64,000 nt of DNA from G964020105 sp964020105 (lineage in GTDB: Bacteria > Pseudomonadota > Alphaproteobacteria > WRAU01 > Hepatincolaceae), in assembly GCA_964020105.1 (NCBI GenBank), contig OZ026535.1, forward strand, positions 434,001-498,000. Reading direction: 5' to 3'. How positions within the stretch are numbered: the first letter of the stretch is position 1; every line of letters starts with the position of its first letter. Positions 35,595 to 43,962 of this stretch are shown here, one piece after another. Below the pieces are notes generated by a model, which searched no databases, had not been told where the DNA came from, and worked only from the letters and a program-made list of their open reading frames with translations. Position numbers and translations under genes: made by a program.

Positions 35595-36764
35595 ATGTTT
35601 TTAAATGCTTTGGTTAAGAAAAATCCTAAATTTATATCCACAGTAAGTAATTTGTATCAACAAAATAAACTAGAGCCTGATACATATGTTATAGATCTCG
35701 ATACTCTTCTTTATAATGCAGAGTTAATTCTTAAAGAAGCTAGAGATCAAGCAATGGATATTTTATTTATAACCAAACAATTAGGATTCAATCCGTTAAT
35801 TGCACAAGAGCTAGTTAGATTAGGATATGAAGGAGCTGTTTGTGTGGATTTTAAAGAAGCTGAAGCTATGATTAAAAATAAAATCCCAATTATTCATAGT
35901 GGTCATTTAGTGCAAATACCAAAATGTAAAATAGATAAGTTAGTATTACATAGTAAATACATAACAGTATTTTCTTTACATAAAATAAAAGAAATTAACG
36001 AAGTTGCGTCCAGGCAGAATAAGATTCAAAACATTTTTCTTAGGATTTGTGGAGAAAATGATACCTTTTATCCAGGCCAAATTGGTGGGTTTAAATTAGA
36101 AGAACTAGCAGTACTAATTTCTCAAGTAAGGAATCTACAAAATATTAAGATAGCTGGGATCACTTCATTTCCTTGTTTTTTATATAATAGCGCTAGCAAA
36201 GCCATAGAAGCTACTAATAATGTTAAAACATTGTTAGTAGCTAAAAAACTTTTAAGTGATCTTGGTATTATTATTGAAACTTTAAATATGCCATCAAGTA
36301 TTTGTAAAAATAGCATAAAGATAGCAAAAAAGAGTGGAGCCACTCAAGTTGAGGTGGGGCATGGTGTTAGTGGTACTACTCCATTACACGCGGAAGACTT
36401 TAGTCAGCCTGAAATACCTGCTATTTTGTATCTAAGTGAGCTATCCCACCAATATGGTGGAGTGAGCTACTTTTATGGAGGAGGATATTATAGGAGAGGG
36501 TATCTTAAAAATGCTATTTTGAGTAGTGATATTAGCAAGGGGATATTTAATGATTTTAAGGAAGTAGAGCAACTTGATAGTACTGTTATTGACTATTATT
36601 TTGGCTTAAAGTCATTAGAAAATTTATCACAAGGGGTGATAACAAGTTTTCGCACACAAATGTTTATAACTAGAAGCAAAATAGCAATTATAAGTGGAGC
36701 TAATGATAATGATCCTAAAATACAGGGGATATATGATATTTTTGGTAAAAAAATAGATAGTTAG
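35595..36764 (+). CDS. yhfX: YhfX-type PLP enzyme (alanine racemase fold)
   Basis: PLP-dependent enzyme of 389 residues with the N-terminal alanine-racemase barrel. The cofactor lysine is K61 in ILFITKQLGFNP, followed by barrel strands (EGAVCVDFKEA, IPIIHSGHL, NIKIAGITSFP) and the phosphate-binding region near VEVGHGVSGTTP. It is longer than a metabolic alanine racemase and matches YhfX. Probably racemises or decarboxylates an unusual amino acid made or used with YhfS. It starts 7 bases after yhfS and ends 11 bases before yhfW. Confidence 0.82.
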   Translation: MFLNALVKKNPKFISTVSNLYQQNKLEPDTYVIDLDTLLYNAELILKEARDQAMDILFITKQLGFNPLIAQELVRLGYEGAVCVDFKEAEAMIKNKIPIIHSGHLVQIPKCKIDKLVLHSKYITVFSLHKIKEINEVASRQNKIQNIFLRICGENDTFYPGQIGGFKLEELAVLISQVRNLQNIKIAGITSFPCFLYNSASKAIEATNNVKTLLVAKKLLSDLGIIIETLNMPSSICKNSIKIAKKSGATQVEVGHGVSGTTPLHAEDFSQPEIPAILYLSELSHQYGGVSYFYGGGYYRRGYLKNAILSSDISKGIFNDFKEVEQLDSTVIDYYFGLKSLENLSQGVITSFRTQMFITRSKIAIISGANDNDPKIQGIYDIFGKKIDS

Positions 36765-36775
36765 GAGAGATTATT

Positions 36776-38014
36776 TTGTCTAAGAGAGTTCTTCTTTTTA
36801 TATTGGATGGCTTTGGTATTGGGGTTATGGATGATTATTTAAAATTCAACCCAAAGGATAGAGGAGCTAATACTGCCAAGAGTGTTTTATTGATAAATCC
36901 AGATATTAAGATACCAAATTTGTTAAAATTAGGTTTAATTAATGCCATAGGTGAAAACATTGGTGAGTTTGATGTTTCAAGTAATGCTGTTTTTGGTAAG
37001 ATGGCTTTAAAGCATTTTGGAGCAGATAGTTTTTTTGGCCATCAAGAAATAATGGGAACAGAGCCTAAAGAGCCATTGGAGAGACCATTTTTTGAAGTTG
37101 CTGAGAGTGTATATAATTTTTTAATTACAAAATCTATTAAAGTGAGAAAAGTATACGCAAAAGATTTATCTTTAAGTAATGAAGAAAAGTTACTGTTTTT
37201 AGTAATTAATGAATGTGCAGTATTTGCAGATAATTTAGAAAGCATGCCAGGAAGCGTATATAATTTAACATGCTCACTGGATATAATTAGTTTTCAGAAG
37301 ATACAAGAGTTGGCTAAATTATTAAGGAATGAATTAACTATTCCAAGAATTATTGCTTTTGGAGGCAGTGGAGTAACTTTGCAAAATATCTTGGAAGCAA
37401 GTGAAGTAAAGGGTAATTATTTTGGGATCAATGCTCCTAGAAGTGGTGTTTATAAATGCAACTATCAGGTTGTGCATATGGGTTATGGAATAGATGCAAC
37501 CAAACAGGTGCCATATTATTTAGAGAAAATCCATATTCCTACAATTTTTCTTGGCAAAGTTGCAGATATAGTTGTTAATAATTATGGTAAAAATATTCCT
37601 GGGGTTGCCACAGAGGTTATTTTAAAAAATACTCTGCAAGAATTTAAAAGCATAAATAAGGGGTTTGTTTGTGCTAACATTCAAGAAACAGATTTAGCAG
37701 GACATGCTGAAGATGCAAAATTATTTGGTGAAAAAATACAAATTTTTGATGAATATTTAACTTTCTTTTTGCAAGAAATGGACAAAGATGATTTATTAAT
37801 GATTATAGCTGACCATGGTAATGATCCATGTATTAAACATTCTTTACATACTAGGGAGTACGTGCCTTTGCTGATTGCTTCTATTGAGAATCGCAAAAGT
37901 ATTAAGGATCTGGGTATAAGGCATAGTATGGCAGATGTTGGTAAAACTATTTTGGATTATTTTGCTGCAGAAAATAAGTTATTTGGTAAGTCATTTTTAG
38001 AAGATATTAAATAA
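36776..38014 (+). CDS. yhfW: YhfW-type phosphopentomutase-like metalloenzyme
   Basis: Alkaline-phosphatase-superfamily enzyme of 412 residues, close to phosphopentomutase (DeoB). Metal-site motifs are DGFGIGVMDD (D11 onward), FFGHQEIMG (threonine/serine region in DeoB), DLAGHAEDAKLFG and IADHGNDPC. The substrate specificity of YhfW is not known, and context argues against simple nucleoside catabolism, since no deo genes are nearby. It starts at TTG 36776 with AGGAGAGA well placed upstream. Last gene of the yhf unit; I see no clear terminator in the 227 bases after it. Confidence 0.82.
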   Translation: MSKRVLLFILDGFGIGVMDDYLKFNPKDRGANTAKSVLLINPDIKIPNLLKLGLINAIGENIGEFDVSSNAVFGKMALKHFGADSFFGHQEIMGTEPKEPLERPFFEVAESVYNFLITKSIKVRKVYAKDLSLSNEEKLLFLVINECAVFADNLESMPGSVYNLTCSLDIISFQKIQELAKLLRNELTIPRIIAFGGSGVTLQNILEASEVKGNYFGINAPRSGVYKCNYQVVHMGYGIDATKQVPYYLEKIHIPTIFLGKVADIVVNNYGKNIPGVATEVILKNTLQEFKSINKGFVCANIQETDLAGHAEDAKLFGEKIQIFDEYLTFFLQEMDKDDLLMIIADHGNDPCIKHSLHTREYVPLLIASIENRKSIKDLGIRHSMADVGKTILDYFAAENKLFGKSFLEDIK

Positions 38015-38241
38015 TTAATATCTAGTCAGTCTAGTAGTAGCTGTAAAAAGAGAAAATACATATAAATATAAAAAATCCATAAAACTAACAAGAAGAAATA
38101 TGCTCAATTACTACGATGGCTTTTTAGTGCTCCAAAATAAGACTTAAATATCAAAGTAAAATATAAACCTGACTAATATAAATAGGTAAATCCCTTAGTG
38201 CAACAATAATAAATCCATATTGTGACAATTTACTAATTTAA

Positions 38242-39441
38242 TTATATAACCTGATTTTGTATATTAAATACAAATTTTGTATTTATAGAACGCTTAGATG
38301 GAGTATACTCTAGAGAATCTATATCTACTGATTGCAAACAATCCTTTGTAAATATATCACTTAAAAAAGCGTACATTGTATCATATTTATCTTTGAATGT
38401 ATTATTAAATTTAGTGTAATCAGTATGACAAAATAAATTATAAGGATCTGGATAGCCTTTCGGAAAAAAGCTATTTGGTATATTAAAATATTCTGCTAAC
38501 TCTCTTGTTCTTGAATCAAAAGCATCAATATACGCTGGAATTCCTGCTAGCAAAGACATTATATTTCCATGTATACGACAACCAAAAGAAAAGTGATATT
38601 GCTCATTTTTTAAATCATTATACCAATCTAAAAAATCACAGTATATCTTTATCCTGTTATTAAGATACAGTTTTAGCCAATGATGAGTACTATCTGCTAA
38701 ATACTGACACTCTTTCCAAGTTAGTGCATCCGGCAGATATAATAACTTATAAAATTCATCCTGATCCACAAATGTAGATCTTGGATATTTCGTAAATATG
38801 TATCTATGAGTTACATCATTCCACAACCTAAAGCCATTGGTTGTTAAATTAAAATTTTCCATTGAAACTTCTTTTTTATTAACCTGTAGATCTCTTCCCT
38901 TAGCCATCATAGATATACAGCCAATAACTTTTGCATCATCGTAGGAAAAGCCTAGTTGATTAAATACTTCATGAGAAAAAAAACCTCTCAATCCTATCTT
39001 GCCTCTATTATTTAGTACTAGTTTGAAAAAATCATAGGCTTCATTTTTAATTTCTGTTATAAAAGTGGTTGAGTAACTATTGCAGGATTGTGCACCGGCA
39101 GAAATAACGTGGACAGGGATTTTTATTTGGTGAAATAGTTTTGTCATTAACGGTAACATATCTTTCATATATATTGATATAATGTTAGCTGGAAGCAGTA
39201 CTAGGCTAGAGTAATTTTCATTTATATAATTTATTTCCTCAGGAGTGATTGCTAATAGACTACCTAAGCCATTTTCTCTGACATCATAACATTTGTCTTT
39301 TAGAGCTGATTGCAGGGCGAACTCGAAGACAATATTGCCTGTGTTACCACCAATACGACTCTTAACCACAGAGTGATGGGAAGAATAGTTAAATGGTTTC
39401 CTATGATCCTTTCCTAAAACTAATAAAAATTTCTGACTCAT
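38242..39441 (-). CDS. polysaccharide pyruvyl transferase family protein
   Basis: Protein of 399 residues with the polysaccharide pyruvyl transferase (CsaB-like) fold. The N-terminal nucleotide/PEP-facing segment is IGGNTGNIVFEFALQSAL. The family signature near the C terminus is SFGCRIHGNIMSLLAGIPAY, then DSRTRELAEYFNIP. It would add a pyruvyl ketal to a surface sugar using phosphoenolpyruvate. The start ATG at 39441 has GAGGTA upstream. Its promoter and start region have been tandemly duplicated. It is divergent from the glycan genes beginning at 39657, which supports a role in the same surface polymer. Confidence 0.8.
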   Translation of the reverse strand: MSQKFLLVLGKDHRKPFNYSSHHSVVKSRIGGNTGNIVFEFALQSALKDKCYDVRENGLGSLLAITPEEINYINENYSSLVLLPANIISIYMKDMLPLMTKLFHQIKIPVHVISAGAQSCNSYSTTFITEIKNEAYDFFKLVLNNRGKIGLRGFFSHEVFNQLGFSYDDAKVIGCISMMAKGRDLQVNKKEVSMENFNLTTNGFRLWNDVTHRYIFTKYPRSTFVDQDEFYKLLYLPDALTWKECQYLADSTHHWLKLYLNNRIKIYCDFLDWYNDLKNEQYHFSFGCRIHGNIMSLLAGIPAYIDAFDSRTRELAEYFNIPNSFFPKGYPDPYNLFCHTDYTKFNNTFKDKYDTMYAFLSDIFTKDCLQSVDIDSLEYTPSKRSINTKFVFNIQNQVI

Positions 39442-39474
39442 GTTACCTCATATATGTTTTGATACATGGAATAT

Positions 39475-39525
39475 TCATAAATATATACAATAGTGGTAAA
39501 AATAGCAAATTAAATTCTGACTCAT
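39475..39525 (-). other. 16-residue leader frame from the duplicated start
   Basis: The outer copy of the duplication begins MSQNLICYFYHYCIYL and then hits a TGA. It has its own GAGGTA ribosome site and an upstream promoter, so it could be translated as a leader peptide ahead of the pyruvyl transferase. More likely it is a by-product of the duplication. Confidence 0.35.
39480..39508 (-). promoter_or_regulatory. promoter for pyruvyl transferase, inner copy
   Basis: On the minus strand TTGCTA (39508-39503) and TATATT (39485-39480) are 17 bases apart, about 40 bases before the real start codon. Confidence 0.5.
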
Positions 39526-39563
39526 GCTACCTCATATGTGTTATTATACACAGAATATCTATG

Positions 39564-39592
39564 ATTATATACAATAATAGTAAAAATAGCAA
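39564..39592 (-). promoter_or_regulatory. promoter for pyruvyl transferase, outer copy
   Basis: On the minus strand TTGCTA (39592-39587) and a consensus TATAAT (39569-39564) are 17 bases apart. It is the duplicated partner of the inner promoter and has the better -10 element. Confidence 0.55.
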
Positions 39593-39601
39593 ATTAAATA
39601 T

Positions 39602-39630
39602 TTGTAATATCTAATAAAAATTGCTATTAT
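39602..39630 (+). promoter_or_regulatory. divergent promoter for the glycan operon
   Basis: TTGTAA (39602-39607) and TATTAT (39625-39630) are 17 bases apart, with an extended TGC just before the -10. It faces away from the duplicated promoters and would transcribe the gene at 39657 onward. Confidence 0.55.
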
Positions 39631-39656
39631 ATGGTTGTTTTATGTGGGAATGATAA

Positions 39657-40589
39657 ATGAAATTGGCTGTTCAGATCTTTGGTCACTTAAGAACTTATGG
39701 AGTGTGTCATAGGTCATTATATAAGAATATATTATCTAGATATTCTTGTGATATTTTTATACATACATGGTCAGATGTTAATCATTATAATCAGTACTGG
39801 AATAAAGAAGTTGTAAAACAGATTAACTCACATAATATAGTGGATGATATAAAAAAAATTTATGCACCAAAAAAACTTCTGATAGAAGATCAGAAGCAAG
39901 AAAAAATTGGTAAAGCAAAAAAATTAATCAATAAAAATATAAATATCGATTCTATAAAGTCGATGTATCATAGTATGACTTCTGTCAATAATCTACGTCT
40001 ATCATACGAGGAAGAAACAAGTACCAAATATGATTTTGTCATTATGCTTCGACCAGATCTTTATTTTAGAAAGCCTTTTATAATAGAGGATTATTTCAAA
40101 GACATTGATCCACATATAATAGAGGAAACTGTATTTACAGCGGGACTTCCATTAGGTTCGTTATACTCCTCATTTAAATCAATAGAAGCTGCAGATGTAT
40201 TTTTTTTTGCTAGACCTTATCTTATAAATAAGATTTATTCCGTAGAGAATATTGCAGTATCTTTAGCGGAAGAGATAGTTGTAACAACACCTAGCATTGA
40301 ATACTTGCTAGCAAAATCCATTAAGAATGCTGGATATACTATGATTCTTATAAATTACATTTATAAAAAAGATTTTAGTATTATAAGACCTTTTAATATT
40401 AAGGATCTCAGATTTTCAAACATTAAGAAAATTCGAAGAGGACTATTTAGTGTGAGGATCAATAAAAATAGAATCCATATAGTAATTTTAGGGTTGTGTG
40501 TGCGTAGATTTTTAAGAATAACCTTTCATATTGGAGAAGGATATTGTATAAATATATGTTTAGGAAATGGATACATAAATGTTATGTAA
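39657..40589 (+). CDS. glycosyltransferase-like capsule/O-antigen protein
   Basis: Soluble 310-residue protein of the type often found in capsule and LPS clusters of Campylobacter-like bacteria. It begins KLAVQIFGHLRTY, continues with CDIFIHTWSD, and has YDFVIMLRPDLYF about residues 124-136. The D-x-F and R-P-D-L features resemble GT-A glycosyltransferases that bind a nucleotide sugar. I infer a glycosyltransferase role; the donor is unknown. The stop codon lies 16 bases before the next gene's ATG, so it probably starts the operon through 43659. Confidence 0.55.
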   Translation: MKLAVQIFGHLRTYGVCHRSLYKNILSRYSCDIFIHTWSDVNHYNQYWNKEVVKQINSHNIVDDIKKIYAPKKLLIEDQKQEKIGKAKKLINKNINIDSIKSMYHSMTSVNNLRLSYEEETSTKYDFVIMLRPDLYFRKPFIIEDYFKDIDPHIIEETVFTAGLPLGSLYSSFKSIEAADVFFFARPYLINKIYSVENIAVSLAEEIVVTTPSIEYLLAKSIKNAGYTMILINYIYKKDFSIIRPFNIKDLRFSNIKKIRRGLFSVRINKNRIHIVILGLCVRRFLRITFHIGEGYCINICLGNGYINVM

Positions 40590-40605
40590 TTTAAAGAGGA
40601 ATAAA

Positions 40606-41352
40606 ATGCTAAATATAGTTTTGCCAATGGCTGGAAGAGGAAGTAGGTTTGCTGATGCTGGTTACAAAACTCCCAAACCGCTTATTGAAATTAATAATGT
40701 TCCTATGATAAAAGTTGTAGTAGACAATCTTACACCAATTAGGGAGCATAGATTTATTTTTGTTTGTCAAAAAGAGCACGTTGAAAAGTATGATTTGCTT
40801 CCTAAATTGAAGTCATATGCTAAGAATGTTGAAATTATTACAATAGATAGAATCACAGAAGGTCAGGTATGCACAGCTCTGCTTGCTAAAAGATTCTTTG
40901 ATAATGATGAGCCTCTTATGAATGCAAATTCTGATCAATATATTGATTTTGATATTAATGAGTATCTTGATGCTATGGACGCTAGGAGTCTTGATGGTAT
41001 GATTATGACTATGAAATCACAAGATTCAAAGTGGTCATATGCTAAAATCAATAATGAGGGGTTGGTTGTTGAAACAGCAGAAAAAAAGGTAATATCAGAT
41101 GACGCTGCTGTGGGAATTTTTAATTTTGCTAAAGGTAAATATTTGGTACGTTCAGCAGAACAGATGATAAAAGATAATATTAGAGTCAATGGTGAATTTT
41201 ATACTTGTCCATGCTATAATTATCTGATAAAAGAGGGGAAAAAAATAGGTATATATAATATTGGTGAGGAGTATAACGGTATGTATGGGCTTGGAATACC
41301 TGAAGATCTTAATTTTTTTATCAAAAGTAAAATATCCCAAAGGATTAAATAG
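40606..41352 (+). CDS. sugar/polyol-phosphate nucleotidyltransferase
   Basis: NTP-transferase-fold enzyme of 248 residues that activates a phosphorylated sugar or polyol as a nucleotide derivative. The active-site loop LPMAGRGSRFADAGYKTPKP is intact, with the metal aspartate in NANSDQYIDFD. The tail MYGLGIPEDL is typical of small nucleotidyltransferases in glycan clusters. I use the ATG at 40606, after AGAGGA, rather than an earlier ATG at 40579 inside the previous gene. First of five coupled genes; the second nucleotidyltransferase of the set (42608) is a diverged relative. Confidence 0.8.
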   Translation: MLNIVLPMAGRGSRFADAGYKTPKPLIEINNVPMIKVVVDNLTPIREHRFIFVCQKEHVEKYDLLPKLKSYAKNVEIITIDRITEGQVCTALLAKRFFDNDEPLMNANSDQYIDFDINEYLDAMDARSLDGMIMTMKSQDSKWSYAKINNEGLVVETAEKKVISDDAAVGIFNFAKGKYLVRSAEQMIKDNIRVNGEFYTCPCYNYLIKEGKKIGIYNIGEEYNGMYGLGIPEDLNFFIKSKISQRIK

Positions 41353-41356
41353 GATC

Positions 41357-41986
41357 ATGCTTATTTTGTCGCATAGAGGGTATTGGAAAGATGACAAGGA
41401 AAAAAATCAAAAAATAGCTTTTCAGCGTAGTTTTGATATGGGGTTTGGTACAGAGACAGATGTGCGGGATAGTATGGGGAAAATTGTTATTGCACATGAT
41501 ATGCCGATGGGAGGTGAGATAACACTTGAAAATTTGTTAGATATAATGGCAGGGCGCAATTTACCACTTGCACTTAATATTAAGGCTGATGGGCTATGTG
41601 AAATTGTTAGGGATATTTTAGGTAAATATGGTCATCATAACTATTTTTGTTTTGATATGTCTATTCCTGATATGATAATATACATGAGGAAAAGTGTTAA
41701 GTTTTTTACAGGATTAAGTGATATATTATCAAAGCCTGTACTTTTAGAGGAAGCAGATGGTGTGTGGCTTGATAGTTTTAATAGTGATTGGTATCAGCAC
41801 CACTTGATTGATGAAATTATAAATGAAAATAAGACTGTATGTGTGGTATCTTCTGATTTACATAAAAGGTCTAATAAAGAGCAATGGGGTATTATAAAAA
41901 AATCCCATAATATAAATAGTGATAAGCTGATATTATGTACTGATTATCCAGAGGAAGCTAGGAGATATTTCAATGAGAAAAATTAA
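41357..41986 (+). CDS. GDPD/PI-PLC-like phosphodiesterase-fold protein
   Basis: A 209-residue protein of the glycerophosphodiester phosphodiesterase type. It opens with LILSHRGYW (His-Arg-Gly), then FGTETDVRD (Glu and Asp metal ligands) and IVIAHDMP (second catalytic His), followed by barrel strands and a final TDYPEEARR. It has no signal peptide, so unlike secreted phospholipases it acts in the cytosol. Its place between a nucleotidyltransferase and a HAD phosphatase suggests it trims or forms a phosphodiester intermediate of a glycan precursor. The ATG at 41357 is 4 bases after the previous stop; its last 14 bases overlap the next gene. Confidence 0.75.
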   Translation: MLILSHRGYWKDDKEKNQKIAFQRSFDMGFGTETDVRDSMGKIVIAHDMPMGGEITLENLLDIMAGRNLPLALNIKADGLCEIVRDILGKYGHHNYFCFDMSIPDMIIYMRKSVKFFTGLSDILSKPVLLEEADGVWLDSFNSDWYQHHLIDEIINENKTVCVVSSDLHKRSNKEQWGIIKKSHNINSDKLILCTDYPEEARRYFNEKN

Positions 41987-42611
41987 AGCAGTTTTATTTG
42001 ATATGGATGGGGTGTTGATAGAGGCAAAGGATTGGCATTATGAGGCTTTAAATAAGTCATTAGGGCTTTTTGGTTATAAAATTGAGCGTTATGAACATCT
42101 TACTAGTTATGATGGTTTGCCTACTAAGACAAAGCTAAAAAAACTCTCTAAAGAAAAGGGGCTTCCTGAGGCGTTACATGATTTTATAAATGAAATGAAA
42201 CAACAATATACAATTTATATGATACATCAATTATGTCGACCTTGTTTTAATCATGAGTACTTATTGTCTCGTTTAAAGCACGAAGGGTATAAATTAGCTG
42301 TTGGTTCTAATTCCATACGTAAGACTGTAGAAATGATGATGGATTATGCTAAACTAACACAGTATTTTGATTGTATGATTTCTAATCAAGATGTTAAAAA
42401 CTCTAAGCCAGATCCAGAAATATATTGTAGAGCAATGAATTTGTTAAATGTAAAACCAAATGAGTGTTTGATAGTAGAGGATAATGAGAATGGGATTAAA
42501 GCAGCTAATGCTTCTGGGGGGCATGTCTTAATAGTTAGAGATGTTAATGAAGTTACTTATGAAGCAGTTAAAAATAAGATTTATGAAATTGAAAATGAGG
42601 TAAAGCTATGA
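41973..42611 (+). CDS. HAD-superfamily phosphatase (beta-PGM-like)
   Basis: Haloacid-dehalogenase hydrolase of 212 residues. Motif I is FDMDGVLIEAKDWHYEAL (nucleophile and acid aspartates), motif II is AVGSNS, motif III lysine is in NSKPDPEIY and motif IV is IVEDNENGI. The helical cap sits between motif I and II, as in beta-phosphoglucomutase and sugar phosphatases. It probably dephosphorylates or isomerises the substrate of the neighbouring nucleotidyltransferases. It overlaps the previous gene by 14 bases and the next by 4. Confidence 0.8.
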   Translation: MRKIKAVLFDMDGVLIEAKDWHYEALNKSLGLFGYKIERYEHLTSYDGLPTKTKLKKLSKEKGLPEALHDFINEMKQQYTIYMIHQLCRPCFNHEYLLSRLKHEGYKLAVGSNSIRKTVEMMMDYAKLTQYFDCMISNQDVKNSKPDPEIYCRAMNLLNVKPNECLIVEDNENGIKAANASGGHVLIVRDVNEVTYEAVKNKIYEIENEVKL

Positions 42612-43339
42612 AAATAGTATTCTTGATGGGAGGACATAGTATTTCTCAGAGCAATGAAGATTATCCATTATGTTTTGCAGAAATTAATGGAGAGCTTGTT
42701 TTAGAGAAACATATACAGTATTGTTTAGAATTAAAACCATCAGAGTTGATATTCTGTGTTAGAGCTGAAGATATAAAGAGATATTGTATTGATGAGGTTA
42801 TTAAGCGGTTGGATTCAGAAGCAAATATAGTCACTATTAATACACAAACTAGGGGTGCTGTTTGTACAGCTTTGCTTGGGATTGAGTATATTAATAATGA
42901 TGAAGAGTTGATAGTTATGGCTGTTGATGATTTCATTGAGGGTGGTGGTGTTAGTATAATAAAAGAGTTTAGAGAGAAAAATCACGCTGCTGGTATTGTG
43001 TATTTCAGCTCTGTTCATCCTAGATATTCTTTTGCTAAGATTAATAATGGTGAGGTTGTTGAAGTTGCTGAGAAGCATCCTATAAGTAAAAATGCTTTAG
43101 TGAGTTTTTATTATTTTCAAAAAGGACTAGATTTTGTTAGGTGTGCTATGGAGGTTATTCGTAAGGATAGCCCTGTGAAAGATGCTTTTTATATAAGTCA
43201 GACATTGAATGAAATGATTTTACAACAGAAAACAGTTGGTGCTTATAAGATTGATAATAGTAAGTTTCATCCGTTAAAAACAAAAATTCAATTAGCACAG
43301 TATATAACATATTTAAAAGAGATGAGAGATAGTAAATGA
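42608..43339 (+). CDS. diverged nucleotidyltransferase-like protein
   Basis: A 243-residue relative of the protein at 40606 (shared order: signature loop, RGAVCTALLG, VDDF, YSFAKINNGEVVEVAEK). The glycine-rich loop is changed from GRGSRF to GGHSISQ, and the Lys of the KPL motif is missing (YPLCF). One metal aspartate region is kept (VMAVDDFIEGG). It may be inactive and regulatory, or bind an unusual nucleotide. It starts by an ATGA overlap with the HAD gene and ends by an ATGA overlap with the cupin, so translation is tightly coupled. Confidence 0.65.
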   Translation: MKIVFLMGGHSISQSNEDYPLCFAEINGELVLEKHIQYCLELKPSELIFCVRAEDIKRYCIDEVIKRLDSEANIVTINTQTRGAVCTALLGIEYINNDEELIVMAVDDFIEGGGVSIIKEFREKNHAAGIVYFSSVHPRYSFAKINNGEVVEVAEKHPISKNALVSFYYFQKGLDFVRCAMEVIRKDSPVKDAFYISQTLNEMILQQKTVGAYKIDNSKFHPLKTKIQLAQYITYLKEMRDSK

Positions 43340-43659
43340 GGTTAGCAAAACTGGATTCTATGACAAAAGGTTGGTTTATAGGTAATTTTTTACCAAGTTT
43401 ATCTAAAACAGATGCTTGTGAGGTTGCTGTTAAGCATTATAAAAAGGGGGATACCGAGGCAAAACATTATCATAAGATTGCTGTTGAGTACACTGTGATT
43501 GTTTTTGGAGTGGTTCTTATGAATGGAGTAGAATATGGGGCAGGAGATATAATTATTATGGAACCCAATGAAGCAACAGATTTTAAGGTATTATCGGATA
43601 CTGCGGTAAATGTGGTAGTTAAATTGCCTTCAGTTAAAAATGATAAATATTTAGTTTAA
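43336..43659 (+). CDS. small cupin-fold protein
   Basis: A 107-residue single-domain cupin. Metal-ligand motif 1 is seen around EAKHYHKIAVEYTVIVFG (His-x-His, then Glu) and motif 2 around EYGAGDIIIMEPNEATDF. Small cupins in glycan operons act as isomerases, epimerases or metal-bound binding proteins; the exact reaction is unknown. Its ATG overlaps the previous stop codon. Last gene of the coupled set; a 303-base gap follows. Confidence 0.65.
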   Translation: MRLAKLDSMTKGWFIGNFLPSLSKTDACEVAVKHYKKGDTEAKHYHKIAVEYTVIVFGVVLMNGVEYGAGDIIIMEPNEATDFKVLSDTAVNVVVKLPSVKNDKYLV

Positions 43660-43962
43660 AAATCTAATTTCTGATTATAGGCTTTCAATAGCAAGCTTTA
43701 TAAGAAGATGTACTATATTAGTATACAATTCAAGTAGAGAGAATATTGTAATTATTGCTCCCAATTATGTTTTCCTTGATTTTTTCCGGCAGTTGTTTTC
43801 GAGCTAAGTGTTAATTTTTATATTATTTAGGGTTGTATAGAAAAATAATGGTTTTGTGGTAAAAAAAGTTTGAATAGGGAGATTAGTAAAAAAGGCGTAT
43901 AGTTACAATTAGAAAGAATATATTGCTCAGTTGTCACTCAAATCATCATACAAGGAAAAAAC
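43660..43962. other. intergenic stretch before metalloprotease gene
   Basis: About 300 AT-rich bases. I see no gene, no strong hairpin and no promoter better than chance, apart from a purine-rich ribosome site (AAGGAAAA) just before 43963. Confidence 0.5.

Larger units (their letters stand above)
39431..39598. repeat. 84-bp tandem duplication over a promoter and start codon
   Basis: Copies 39431-39514 and 39515-39598 are each 84 bases and match without gaps at about 72 positions (roughly 86%). Each contains, on the minus strand, a promoter, a ribosome site (GAGGTA) and ATGAGTCAGAA, the first codons of the pyruvyl transferase. The inner copy serves the real gene; the outer copy starts a 16-codon frame that stops at 39475. 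Confidence 0.9.
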
